Of a stretch of 64,000 nucleotides of DNA, positions 48,264-60,500 are shown one piece after another. Both the position numbers and the translations under genes were made by a program. This DNA is from Balanoglossus misakiensis (lineage: Eukaryota > Hemichordata): NCBI GenBank assembly GCA_040954595.2, contig CM082585.2:10540001-10604000 (forward strand). Reading direction: 5' to 3'. Under the pieces are notes generated by a model. That model was not told the origin of the DNA. It did no database searches and saw only the letters and a list, made by a program, of their open reading frames with translations. How positions within the stretch are numbered: the first letter of the stretch is position 1; every line of letters begins with the position of its first letter.

Positions 48264-50407
48264 CCAACGCAGATTTATTTGTCTACTAGAACATCTATAT
48301 CCCTAAGTAAAATGCGTATCACTAGCCTATAATGTAGCATGTTTTCAGACGCGAGGTAAGATTCCAACCTAAACGCCTGTTATATGTACCATACTGTACT
48401 ATAGTATGTGAGCCAATGGCTCCAATCCAGCAATTTAGGTCAATTACACACACATAGGGGCTTTGAACTCATTATCACCACTATTAAGGCCATGGCACGT
48501 ACAGACATTAAAACACATTTTCGGGAAGAAATGAATGGGCCATAGCTGACATGGTTAAATCCAGGTCATATTTTGAACTCGCATGAGTGTTGACTATTGC
48601 CATAAATTTTGCACTCACAAAAAGGAGAATTTGAACAAGCAACGTACTCCGGCTGTGAATACGCTCTCAAGGATGTCCCCAATTATAACCGCATTTGTTT
48701 CATATTATTTATTCGGGCTATCAAAACATGACTGACATAACCTCGACCAATTTGTAAAGTTATACCACCTTTAATTGCTTTTCACGGCCCTCAGTGTTGA
48801 GGATGGCCAGCTAAGTTTAAACCGTGTCCTTGCTTTTGACAGATGCGATTGTAATAACGTTTTATGGGGTTGGGATGAAATGGCTACCGATTGTGACACA
48901 AAGTCACTTCAGGCTGGCTCTAGCTGTCTACACATGACATAAACTTTGTGAACTGTAGTTAAGCTTATTATAAGTCTTTCATTTCTCTGCCAACATTGCT
49001 TTCACGCGTTGGCTGAAAGCGTGTAAAAAGATCGATATTTGCACAACTGCATTGTCCGATGCGGTAACCACGTGCGGTGATCGATCAAAATTCGGATTTA
49101 AAATGGGTTCTGTGCGTTCAATAATTACCTAATTCTGACACCCAGCGAGATTTATTCACATCAGAAGGGAGAGCAATTTCCAGCAAATCATCTTTATCTG
49201 CTTTTCTACATTTCCAAATTATCTTATGTAACAAGGTGTAATGACTTGCATTTTTGTATCTCTCAGCTTTTGTCGGCATGATGACGTCATGACAGTGGTA
49301 TCCAATTTGTCAACCTACAATTGTATGTTGTCGAGTTCACGTGATCGATCGTTTCCCGCAAAGAGCAATTTATTATAACTACATATTGAACAAAATCGTG
49401 AGAAAACGTGCATTTGGACGGCAATGAAACATGTTTAATGGCGCGGTTAATATTTTAGAATATTTGGAACTAACTTTTGAACAAACATCTGACAAAAATG
49501 TAGATTTATGTAACCATCAATGAATTTTAAAAGCAAACAAAACTTTTTTCACATGCTTCAAGTACAATCAGAGTAAAGTGGCTCTTTCCTGGCATTTATT
49601 CCGTCAAGTAACTGATTTACTTTTAGCGTGTAATGAAGAACAGCGTCCTCACTCGTCAGGATGGTGAAATCCTAAAATGTTATAAGGGACGGTCGACGTC
49701 AGGGGATGCTGACTCTCAAGATTGGATTTCCATTCACTGTCAGAAAGCTAATCAAGCGTTCGAATATTTAAAAACATATTGGATGGAATGGATGTTACTT
49801 ATTTATCTATTCGTCATGAAACATCTTCTCATAGTAATTAATAAACAACCACAATGGGATTATTATATACATTATAATAAATAAACCCGCTTACGCATGG
49901 ACAAAAAATAAGTGGAGTTTGAAAAGTAGATCGGGAATAAAAACATCCAATGACCCCACCTAGACGGTCTTTTGAAATGTTTTAACCTCGGTGGCGTAGT
50001 AGTGATTTCTTTGGGTTTATTCACGCGTTCACTGGTTTGTATTGTTACTCAATATTGTGGTGGATCACAATTCTATAATGAACAGAGGACAAATGTCCCG
50101 GATGATCGTAGCCCGGAGTTGAGGTCAACCGAGTTCTGATAGCTGTACTTTCCCAGCTAGTACTCTGAGGCGCTTGAAATCACACGTTATTCAAGACCAC
50201 GGGTACTCAGACGGGCGGACACCACACGATATTTAGTCATTGCACCTGGTTGGAAGTCCAACAGCTGTTTCTACCAGCGATCGATAGCGGGTGAAGTGAT
50301 AATACCGCAAGACTGATGCGCAGATCGCTAAAACTGTCGCGGAAGTTCTTGGTCAAGACGTAAACGCGATCGCATTAAGCAAGACAGCACTGAGGTGATC
50401 GTAAAAT

Positions 50408-53400
50408 ATGGCAGTCTGTCATTATGTGAGATTGTTAAGTATTCTGCTCTCGTTGTGGCTGACAACACAACAAACAGAAGGTACGTTGTTCTCAAACAAG
50501 TATATATTGTACACACGTCCGTCTGGACCACAAGAAGGCCTATGCTCACAATCGCAAAAGTAATTGTATTATGGTTGTGTATTCCTTTCTAGATCGAATT
50601 CACTGTTAGCTGTGGACCCACAACTATTTTTGAATATTTTCAGAACATACGATTTCTGTGATTGGTTGTCCGAGAAACATACACGTGGAAACTGACCCCG
50701 GAAAAGCCTACGCAACGGTAACATGGCAACAACCCGTGCTGCTGAACGATTCGTCCGAGGTACCCCTCGTGTCAGAACACCATCACCCAGGCGACGCTTT
50801 TCCAATCGGGGAAACGACAGTTGACTATATCGTGGCGGATTACGTCATCAACGAATATTTTTACTTGTGCGGTTTCACTATCACGGTGGAAGGTGCGAGA
50901 GAGGGGAGGAAGGGAGGGGGGTTAGGTGTATGAGTATGGGACGGCGTTCACATTACATCATGCAAGTGCCTTACATCTGACTCAAAATTATTATAACGAC
51001 AATAAATATGATGGGTGCTACACGTAATACTTATTTCTGTAATGTCTTATCATAGATCTGGAAAGGCCTTACTTCAAAAACTGTCCGATCTACATTGTCG
51101 AGTACGGCACACCGGGGTCTGAACGATACATCTCATGGAGTGAACCCAAGGCCTACGATAATTCTGGTTCTGTCAATGTTACATCATCGCTCACCCCACC
51201 TGTGCTTTCACAGCTGGGATTTACGGAGGTTGTGTTTGTTGCAAAGGATGGTGCTGGGAACACGGACCGTTGCTGGTTGACGATTGAACTTCTGTCATTA
51301 AAAGGTTGGTGTGTGGGGGTAGGGATGGGGAGGAAGCGACATTTGCAGTCAGTCAGGGACCAGGTGCCATTTTGATGGATGGATGGTTGGTTGGTTGGTT
51401 GGATGGAAATACTTTGGCCGTTGTTTAAAACAATAATTGCTCCCAGAAATCAGAGTAATACGTACACACGTACACTCTGAATGTCTCTCATAAAAAAAAC
51501 TTTGTACAAGAATGCAACAATTGTCAACCAGTGGCAAACATCGATACGGATTTACAACTTTCCATGTTTATATATAGGTATTCCCGAGAATCAAAAATTA
51601 ACATTGCACATGGTCATCCTGAATGCAGAGTACACTGGTGAGCAAGCTTCCCCAAGTTCGCGACAATTCAACAGCCTGGCCTATAGAGTAGAAAAACCGG
51701 TAAGTTCAGTTAAAGAATTTGGCGCCATTCAATACTTCTGCTACTTACAGTTTGGTGTGTCTCGTATTTGTGGCTAAGAGGTTTGTCTTTACCATATCAA
51801 ACATATTCTCTATTTTAGCTGAATGACCTTCTCGGTGCGTCGATATCTAACTATCAAATGAGTACAGTTTCAGAGTTTGGGTACGTAAAAGTACATACAC
51901 AAGCATATATGTTTTCTTACTAATAACATATACGTTAAGTAAAATAGAATTTTCAGCTGTCGAGAAAAGGGATTTCAACTCTTGTAAATGAGAGAGACAA
52001 TGCATGTCGTCGACGACAAACATACACAGCTAGAATGCGTGACGATGTCACTTGTATTTTATACAGCCCTAGCAACAGCATACAAACGAACGTCACCTTG
52101 GTATTCCGTGATCGCATGACAACAGATGAGAGAATGGAAACTCTGAAACTTGCGTATGAACATATTAGGACTCAGCCACTTGGTAATCTGGCCATTGGCG
52201 AAAGCATCCAGGTTTATGAACACGACGGTATGTGGGCGACATTTTCGTTACATAAAAATGGCGTCAGTATTGCATTGTATTGTATTGTATTGTGTATTGT
52301 TCTGTACTAGTATTTTCCTACGTTGTACTGTACTGTACTGTACTGTACGATAATGTAGTGTACTTCGTCAGAAGCAATATGTTAATATCTTTACAGGAAC
52401 AGTTACGGATGTCACTTGGTGTTATCTGAAACCGTGTAGGGACGGAATGACGTGTACTGTATTGCAAGACAAGTGTGTGGCGACATGCTCAGAAAATCCA
52501 ACGTATTGTCTGAACGGTGGCAGTTGTTACAAAAATCTGCGAACAGATTTGATTTCTTGCAGGTGAGCATGCGCAGTCTGCCTGCCAGCCTCTTTCGCTA
52601 CCAACAGAAAATACTGAACGAGGCACGCAAAAATTGTTAATTATTTATTTTCTTAATTATGTATTTTTCCTATCTATTCCAGCTGTCTCGATTCCCAATA
52701 TTACGGAAGAAGATGCGAAATACACGAGTTAATAAGCGGTATGTTTATCTTATGGAAGACTACGGTCACGTCCAATGTTTATGTCTTTTACGACTTAATT
52801 TTATCACAGCTGAACCAGAAAGGCATTTTCACTCAGCCATAAAAATTAAAATTAACGAAACTCCTAGAGGCTGGAAGGTTAGACTTTGATTGGTCATTAA
52901 CGAACAGATCGCCTAACAACTTTTTTTTTTTTTTTTCAGACGCCCAACTGATTGCTATGGTAGCCGGCTCAGCTTGGGCGTGCATTTTCCTCGCTGGTGG
53001 ATTGATCATATGTTTGGCCAACTCAACATGTTGTTGTGGTCGACGACGCGAGTAAGCCCCCTGCATATAAATTCTTAGACAAACATGGCCGCCACATGAG
53101 CTTCAATGGCCTTGTGGGAAGACGTATGTCACGTGACATAGCACTAAGTATATACATGTAAATGTATGTGCACATGCAGTATTGATTCCAGCCTAGCTGT
53201 CCTGAAATCCATAAATTTAAAGCATGGTTTCAGCGCAAATGAAGACACCACATGTTTCTTGTGTACAATATCAATATTTTCAGGACAAAACTTATTTCAT
53301 CGTATCATAACTACTTTACAGGAAAATGATCCGGCAAAGAACCAGTTTCGTGGAAATGCAGACGATGGACACTGTTTGCTTTCAGAAAACCAAGGATGTG

Positions 53401-53544
53401 CAAACAAGCGACGACCAAGAAGTCGTGACGAGCGACAGCGGTACCTGCAATATCGCTTACGGAGACTTCACTGTTGGCTCTCACAGCGAAGATGGTAACG
53501 TGCAGTTAAGAAGTGTGCCCTCAACGTTGACCTCTGCAAAATAG
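50408..53544 (+). CDS. Type I membrane protein with two HYR domains, a SEA-like domain and an EGF domain
   Basis: Exons are 50408-50480, 50644-50892, 51056-51304, 51578-51699, 51819-51880, 52067-52227, 52397-52562, 52683-52738, 52940-53051 and 53322-53544, all in phase, giving 490 residues. A signal peptide (MAVCHYVRLLSILLSLWL) is followed by two HYR domains on one exon each. The first has GCPRNIHVETDPGKAYATVTW and ITVE; the second has FKNCPIYI and FVAKDGAGN. Next comes a SEA-like domain (LAYRVEKPLNDLL to TNVTLVFRD), then an EGF-like domain (CSENPTYCLNGGSCY to CLDSQYYGRRCE), one membrane helix (about residues 384-407, ending CLANSTCCCGRRR) and a cytoplasmic tail of about 80 residues. HYR domains are Ig-like folds thought to mediate adhesion. 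A cell-surface adhesion or receptor role is inferred from architecture only. The tail lacks an enzymatic domain. Confidence 0.9.
52265..52349. repeat. TATTG and TACTG pentanucleotide tandem repeats
   Basis: TATTG repeats (about 52270-52300) are followed by TACTG repeats (about 52327-52349) in the intron between the SEA and EGF exons of the HYR gene. Confidence 0.9.
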
Positions 53545-53575
53545 GGCCGGCAGACTTTCACCAAAGGTCAAAGAT

Positions 53576-53581
53576 TTTATT
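53576..53581 (-). terminator. Candidate polyadenylation signal of the homeobox gene
   Basis: TTTATT on the plus strand, i.e. AATAAA on the minus strand, about 500 bases after the homeobox gene stop and only 32 bases beyond the stop codon of the HYR gene on the opposite strand. Confidence 0.45.
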
Positions 53582-53731
53582 ATGGTTATGCATTTGAATA
53601 TTATACGGAGAGTCTGACTCTATAATGATTCACAAACTCAGAATTTAAGATAGTGTAGTCGTTTAAAACTTCAACCTTTACTTCAAAACTAAAATCTCCA
53701 AAACACAAAGTATTGAGTAGAAGAGTAATAC

Positions 53732-53737
53732 AATAAA
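53732..53737 (+). terminator. Candidate polyadenylation signal of the HYR gene
   Basis: AATAAA about 190 bases after the stop codon. It lies beyond a minus-strand AATAAA at 53576-53581, so the 3' ends of the two convergent genes may overlap. Confidence 0.45.
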
Positions 53738-54078
53738 AACAGAGAAACATGAGGTGTACGTGTGCCATGCTGTGAAGTGTTTCGTTACAGTGGGTGTAGG
53801 TGATAGCTTGCACTTGATTCCAAATGACTTCGTGGAGATGAAAAAAGTTACATATTAAGCCGCAGCTTGACATGACAGCAGAGCTGTGACGCCATCTTGC
53901 GACCATCATCACGTGACAAGACATGGCAACAGATATACTGAGCTTTCCAAGGCAGGTTGTTACCAGCTGCGTCTCCATGGCCAACCGGAACCACGCACAG
54001 CCCTGTCATGCCACGAACACCTGAGACACGCTGTGCGAAGCAGCACTTTCACAACTGACAACATGACTTGAGTTTTAA

Positions 54079-57000
54079 TCAGTTTGTGTGTTTGACCAAA
54101 GAGCAGTGCCTTTTAGTAGAGTCATCATCGTCGTTTAGTTCTTTGGCTCGTGACCGCAGTTCACTTAAACTTTGCAGGCGCCTACTCTCATCAGAGAGTT
54201 CGTTCTTGTCGGTTTCGTCTTCCTTCGTCGGCTCGTTCCTCTCGCTGTTGTGTATGGCTTCAAAAGAAGCCTGGAAAAGCATCGGCGCCCTCGGAGGCAG
54301 GCCGTGGGGAGGCGTAGGCGGCAGGAATCCGGCATAGCCAACTTCTGTCAAATGAGGTCGTAGCCCGACGCTGTGGATCATTGGCTGTGCAAAGTATGGG
54401 GAGATGGCCGTTGGTGTTACTGGGAAAATTGGCCACATGTCGCGACCGCCCTCTACCGGCCTCGGAAGAGTGGGACTTGGTATGTCTTGGCAAACCTCAC
54501 CGTTCACCGAAGTTGGCGTGCTCGTGACATTTCGATGTCGAATTTGCATTGAAAGTTCATCATAGATTCCTGTAAATGGATGAAACATTGGATATAAATA
54601 ACATTATACAAACTGACTTTTTATTGGTTTGATATTGTAGTTTTCACATTATGCTAAGGTAGAAGTGAATCTTGCTGAAAATAATGATCGTTGCTTACTG
54701 TTCAGCTGTGTGGGCGATTTTCCCGGAGCTTTGTTTTTCCGCCATTTTGCTCTTCTATTTTGAAACCAAACCTGTAAAAAAATACGATATCATGTTAGGT
54801 CAGTGGATTTCAAAGCCCATGAAGCCATAAAATGTCAAGAATCGAAATTATTCAACCAAAACTAGCTTTCTTTTAAGTCGTTTGGCCCAATATAAACTTC
54901 ACTGTTGATTTGAATTGCATATGGAGCCGGTGAGATGACATATCACAGATGCACGTGCATGTGGCATGACGTCACACTGACCTGAACACGTGATTCGCTG
55001 AGCCCGATTCTCATGGCCAATTCTTGTCTTGCAAGTGTATCGGGATAGGGCGCCCTCTCGAATGCTCTCTCCATGTGCTCCAGTTGATAAGTCGTAAACT
55101 TTGTCCTATTCAATAAACGAAGGAAGAAGAAAGTCACTAGCCAGGAAGAGAATAATTCTAAATCTCAACATAAGAAAGTGCAAAGATATAAATGAAGCGA
55201 TCGTCCCTGGGCAAAGTCGGACAAAGAGAAACGGAAGAAAACCCTCGAGCAGTTGCCATGGAGATGTAAGACTCTCACCTGTACCTTGACTTTTTCTTCT
55301 TCATCGGTGAGCTGGAAACTATGGTATCTGACGTCACCTTATCGCCATGGTTACCACAGGAGCCATTTGCACCACTTCCCGGGGCATGCTGGGATTCTGA
55401 AAATGAAATGGGCAGTTTTATTTTTATGGTCGTATTGGACAGGTCAGATTTGATCAGAAACATTAAATAGTAAGCTGTTTTTTTTCTCGCCACCCTTCCC
55501 TACCAGACATGACAACGCATGCGCACAAATAAGGAAACCGGACCAACCAATGTACATCACTAATAGCCATCCACAGGCTTCGACGCGTAATTGTAATGTC
55601 ACTACAAATTTGCCAATTTTCAACCTCGCATTAATATAGCATCCCTTATCAGCGGAGTAATATTAATATTAATTATCAGATACGAGTTCTCTAATCAGTA
55701 TATAATCTCGATTATAAGGTGGAAATTTGTCAGGGCTTGAGAGCACGGGTGCAAGTTTCGGATCAGTCAACCGATGTATTTAATGTTCAAAGTTTGGCTT
55801 TACTCAGTCCGAAAAGAAACAATCTCTCAAATTTTACTTAGAACGGAAGAAACGTTCTTTTTTGCTGACCCAACGGAGCGTACCGATATCGCATTATTTG
55901 CCTGACTTGTTTGGCAAATATTTTGTCATACAGGCCTGCCTGCTTTCGTCTGCGGCTGAAACGGTGGCAAATTTATAGATTCCGGTCTGTGCGTGCGAGT
56001 TGTATGACTTCAACGTGCGCATGGGAGCGCTCGCGTGTCACGGCAAGCGCACATACCAGGGTTGTCGGGTATTCTCAGTCAAACCTTGTGTCATCACAGA
56101 CAATCGTTTAACCTCCATCATTGTAACCACATTCTATTCCTATTAACAGACGTCGAATCTTTCCTAATGCGCAATAGTCTACCACACTAACAAAAGTTCG
56201 TCTAAGTCATCCGGGCTTTCTGCCACGGTCTAAGTTACAGTACACAGCCTCCCTCGTTTTCACCGACAACTTAATTACACGTCTGATGAGCGTTCATAAA
56301 TTTCAATTTACCGTCCAATCCAGCTATGCATATTACATTCCTGGCTGACTGTACAATTACTGGCAACTAATAAACGGCGCAACAAGTATTTGATTCGGCC
56401 GATCACATGTCAAAGCTTTATGATTGCAAGACAAATGTCTTGAATTACAGCGTACAACACCGGGCTAATGTAAAAACCTATTTAGCTTGACTCGCTTTGC
56501 CACAATAATTACATATAGGTATAATAAACCGTGACAGCAGTTAATGAGGCAATTATTGGAAATATAATTGTCATTTTCTCGACTGCGTGTTGATCACCCG
56601 GCAAAATTAGATACATCGTTGGCATAATCAAATTCAATTATACTTTGTTTCGAAGGGGTAATCGGGCCCGCGCTTGAGAACAACAGTGCGAAAACATCTC
56701 CCCATGGAAGGTAGAGTCCCAAGGTGTGAATGGACGGGTCTTTGGCTCCCCGCACGCGACCGACGCAACAGAAGCTGTCTGTCCTACGACTGTGTACAGG
56801 CGCAATTAGAGCGGCGCGTGGCGCCCCTTGCAGTGACTTCGCGCGCACGTGTTTGCGGGTGCTGCGTGGAATACGAGGTTTGCCGATCGGATTGATGCAA
56901 CACGTGGGAAAGGAGTACAGCGACTCGACTCTTGACTTTAGGATATTCAAATCTGGTCTCTAAATGTGACTCTTTCGTTTCGCCTCGCGCCTCAGGAAAA

Positions 57001-57104
57001 GTTGGGATTGTCTGAGGACCGCGCGATGGCAGATAAGACAACGTCGCGTCGCGCGCGGAACATGTGAGCGGTGTGAACTCCTCGAAGAGATGAGAGTCAG
57101 AGAC

Positions 57105-57142
<38 letters not shown>

Positions 57143-57567
57143 GCAGACAAACAGACACAGACAAACATAGCGAGAGAGATAGAGAGACAACGAGAGAGAG
57201 AGAATGAGAGAGAGATACTGAAACTAAAAGTGGAGAACATTGATACGGTAACGATTTTCATCAGCAAACAAAAAGTATAATTATCTAAATGCAGTGAAGT
57301 ATTAAATATCCCGAAATTGATACAACGAAAGAAATAAAATGATAGAACTTTGCCAGATTTACATGAGTCCAAGAAATAAGAAGTAAACTTACCAGCTTTG
57401 AAAGTCCTGTTTTTGGATTTGCCGATTTTCCCAGACTGTTCCTTGCTTGTCGCTCTCATGGCAGAATTTTTGTCGCGGGATTTGTCCATCGCCAATAAAC
57501 TATGGATGCTGTATGAGGACTCTGAACATCTGACTTGCGCCCAGGGAGAGGCTATGGTTCCCGCCAT
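54079..57567 (-). CDS. PRD-class homeobox transcription factor (Repo/Arx-like by eye)
   Basis: Exons are 57393-57567, 55279-55396, 54982-55105, 54699-54771 and 54079-54569, in phase, giving 326 residues. The N-terminus has SYSIHSLLA, an eh1/octapeptide-like motif expected to recruit Groucho repressors. The homeodomain (about residues 94-153) runs from [18 protein letters not shown] through [18 protein letters not shown] to [14 protein letters not shown]. It has Gln at position 50 and an intron between positions 46 and 47 (VQ/VW), as in many PRD-class genes. The C-terminus has [15 protein letters not shown], an OAR-like motif, in an acidic Ser/Asp-rich tail. ERAPYPD is typical of Repo, while RYRT and TYQLE recall Arx/hbn; the family is not settled. 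The ATG at 57565-57567 is the first in-frame ATG after a possible non-ATG extension. A nuclear developmental regulator is inferred. Confidence 0.9.
55397..57392 (-). other. Homeobox gene intron 1
   Basis: 2.0 kb, GT-AG bounded. It contains a (GACA)n/(GA)n tract at 57098-57215. First introns of homeobox genes often carry enhancers, but none can be shown from sequence alone. Confidence 0.7.
57098..57215. repeat. (GACA)n/(GA)n tract
   Basis: Tetranucleotide GACA repeats with imperfect GAGA flanks, inside homeobox gene intron 1. Confidence 0.93.
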
Positions 57568-60500
57568 GCTTTCCAACACTGACTATCAAAGTTTGAAAGC
57601 CGTCAGTTTTCTTTATAAGTTTCCCCGGGATGTGAGCAGCTCAATTTATGCTAATCATCTCATTTGCGACAGACAATGGAAGCGGCCAAAAAGTTAACTC
57701 GCGCACTTGTCATTGTAATTGGGCGAAACCACTCGAGATAATAGGTAAACGTGTGGACCTGGGGCTATTTCAAATCTATTGGAGTTGGTGACGAACGAAA
57801 TGATTTAAAGTTTACAACTTCTTGTCCTGCATAACTGACTTTTAATAGATTGATGGTTCGAGGGACCGATGACTTTCTGAGACCATTGCCTTTGTCACAG
57901 TCACATATTTATATTTACCAGAATCTCTTTTAATTATTTATGTATTCATGTGTTTGTTTGTGAGTCTGTTCTTCTGAGAGAAGACTATACAATTTGCAAA
58001 GAAATGTAAACGTCGCGGAAGTAAAAGAATAACCATGGAATCGCCGGCTGAACTCAAGAATGAAAGTGGCTGGCGATGGGTGAAAGGATATTGCAATCAG
58101 GCGGACATAGCAGACCGTTAATCCTGATTGCTGAAAACCTCCATCCCTGTTACGGATGACATATTTGTCTTTGGAATCAACTACGGGGCGAATTGAATTA
58201 ATGACAACCTATACAAAAATGCAAATGAACTGTTGACTTTCCATTAAAATACTTCCATCGAATTCTTGATGCGAAATTGATGGTTATTAAAAGGGCCCGT
58301 GTTTGTCGAAATTATGGATCGGTTAAGCGAGATAGCTGATACGCCGCGAGAAGGTTGATCGTAATCACAAATTATTAAAAGTCAATTTCTCTACTTCTGT
58401 AGCGGTATAAATCATGTGCTTTTGTCGGAAAATGTTTACATTTCGTAATTATTGAATCAAGATCTATAGATCTAGAGTAGCGTTTGATCTTTAGGTATAT
58501 AGGCTGTAGGCGAGGTGTGAACGAGGAATGAAAAGACGAGGCGGGCGGGGAGAGAGAGACAGACTGAAGGAGTGAGACAAAGAGGGGGAGGTAGAGAGAG
58601 ACAGAGACAAGACTTGAAACTTAAGTAATAGATCTTTCATTCTATTACTGCAAAATTATTGTGAATTAAATAACTTGCACTTAACATTTAAAAAATAATG
58701 TTCGTTCGACGAGTCGAAAGAATGAATGAATGAATGAATGAATGAATGAATGAATGAATGAATGAATGAATGAATGAATGAATGAATGAATGAATGAATG
58801 AATGAATGAATGAATGAATGAATGAAAGGTGGATAGACAGTCTAAGATAAAACTGAGACAGGGAGTCTGATGGAAATATACCTTTTGATGCGTTTTGATC
58901 GAACCAATTTCCCATTACTACTCCTTAACTCTCTTAATTAATTCTTGAAATTTAATCCCGGTTTTAATCGTGATAAATTACCAGCTTGGTGTAACACGAA
59001 GGCGTATTGTACTAATTGTAATATATAATTCAACTAAAGAGATTTTCTGTGGGCCATAATGTTAAGCCTTAAATTACTTCCCGGCCTCTACTGTTCAAGT
59101 GAAAAGTCTTCCTAAGGGTGAGGGGTGGGCGACGAAATGGACCCCACATATACTTGTATTTGTTAAATTTTGTCAGAAAATCGCCTGACGTGCGTGAGAA
59201 CAATTCGTTCCTTTATGAAGGCTTGGAACAATCGGCAGCGCAGTTAATTAATTATCTGATGATTATCATCTGGGTTAGATGAAGCATTGACAGTAGTCTA
59301 TGGATGAAGTGACTCCATTTTTCAAAGTTGCCGGGTGATGGGAACATATTGGAATAGTCAAACGACATAAACCACTTGTTGAGCGTCCACTGAGACCCCG
59401 GATGAACAAGAGATTGTGCGATACGAACACTAAAGATGAAATAAACTCGACGTGCGACCGGGATAACTTTTAGGCGGTCGTTGGGACCGGACTGAAAGGA
59501 GGGGAGAGGAGTGGTGTGAGGTTTGGCCATGCGGAAACTGCGCGCAGTCGACCGGGAAACGTGGATACCGCGTGCATTGTGCGCGAGTGCCGAGCCAGGA
59601 CACTTGGTATGATCAGATAGGCAATCTACATGAATTACCTGGGACAACACAGCGGGGTTTAATTACCATGGTTGTCCATGTTTCCGATTGACGCCTTGTG
59701 AAGCTCAAATAAAATTCAATGGATGTCAGTTACGTCCATCCCCCATGACACAACCATCTCACTTCGTCGACCACGGCACGAAAATCAATCAACGTTTCTC
59801 AGTAATTAACCAACACATCATCCGATGAGCTTAGGATTATTCAATCAATTAATTAAATGCTCCATCCATCCAGTTGCACCGTTAAAGCAATACTTTGATT
59901 AATTTTTGGTCATTTCCTTTCGTGTTTTGTGTTTCTTTCAATGTACCACTGGGTCTGTGTTTTACTATTCTTCATAAATCAGCATGACGTTTTCTTCGCC
60001 ACCCTCCCATTGAAACAAATGAATGAAAATTGGTGTTTAATTTGTACTGGACACAAAATGGCCACAAAGCGCTCGTCTTTTTATGGTAGCTCTGGTTTAA
60101 TTGACTTTAATAAACGGGCGAAGAATTTTATTAATGAAGACCTTGGCCGTCACTAATTTTGTACACAAAGCCCCGTGCATTGTTTGTTCGTTAAATACAC
60201 GGCATCTCTTAAACCAAATTAAAATCTGAACAAATAAAATTGATTCAAAATGACGCCGAAACAGCTTTTAGGTTTTGTTTTGTGTGTAATGAGCATGTGC
60301 GTGTGGTTTTAAGTTTCGGGCTTGTTGAGTGGTTCATAGAATATTGGACTGAAAATAACGACTATTAAATTATCCAGAGTGCAAGGGGGGGGGGGGCAAA
60401 CGTATGAAACGATGTACAACCATACCGTACCTGGCAGACACATCTGCCAATCTGAAAGCTCTAACCACACGTCACGTGATTCAAGAACCCTATTCTGACA

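Larger units (their letters stand above)
53545..54078. other. Tail-to-tail 3' UTRs of the HYR and homeobox genes
   Basis: 534 bases separate the two stop codons. No coding sequence is supported; candidate poly(A) signals for both strands are listed separately. Confidence 0.6.

Noticed and set aside
56784-57579. Minus-strand frames with CLSVCLSV ahead of or after the homeobox first exon
   Set aside because: Simple-repeat translation in intron 1. The real exon ends at the GT donor at 57391-57392.
58688-58915. Frame reading FIHSFIHS
   Set aside because: Translation of the (AATG)n microsatellite.
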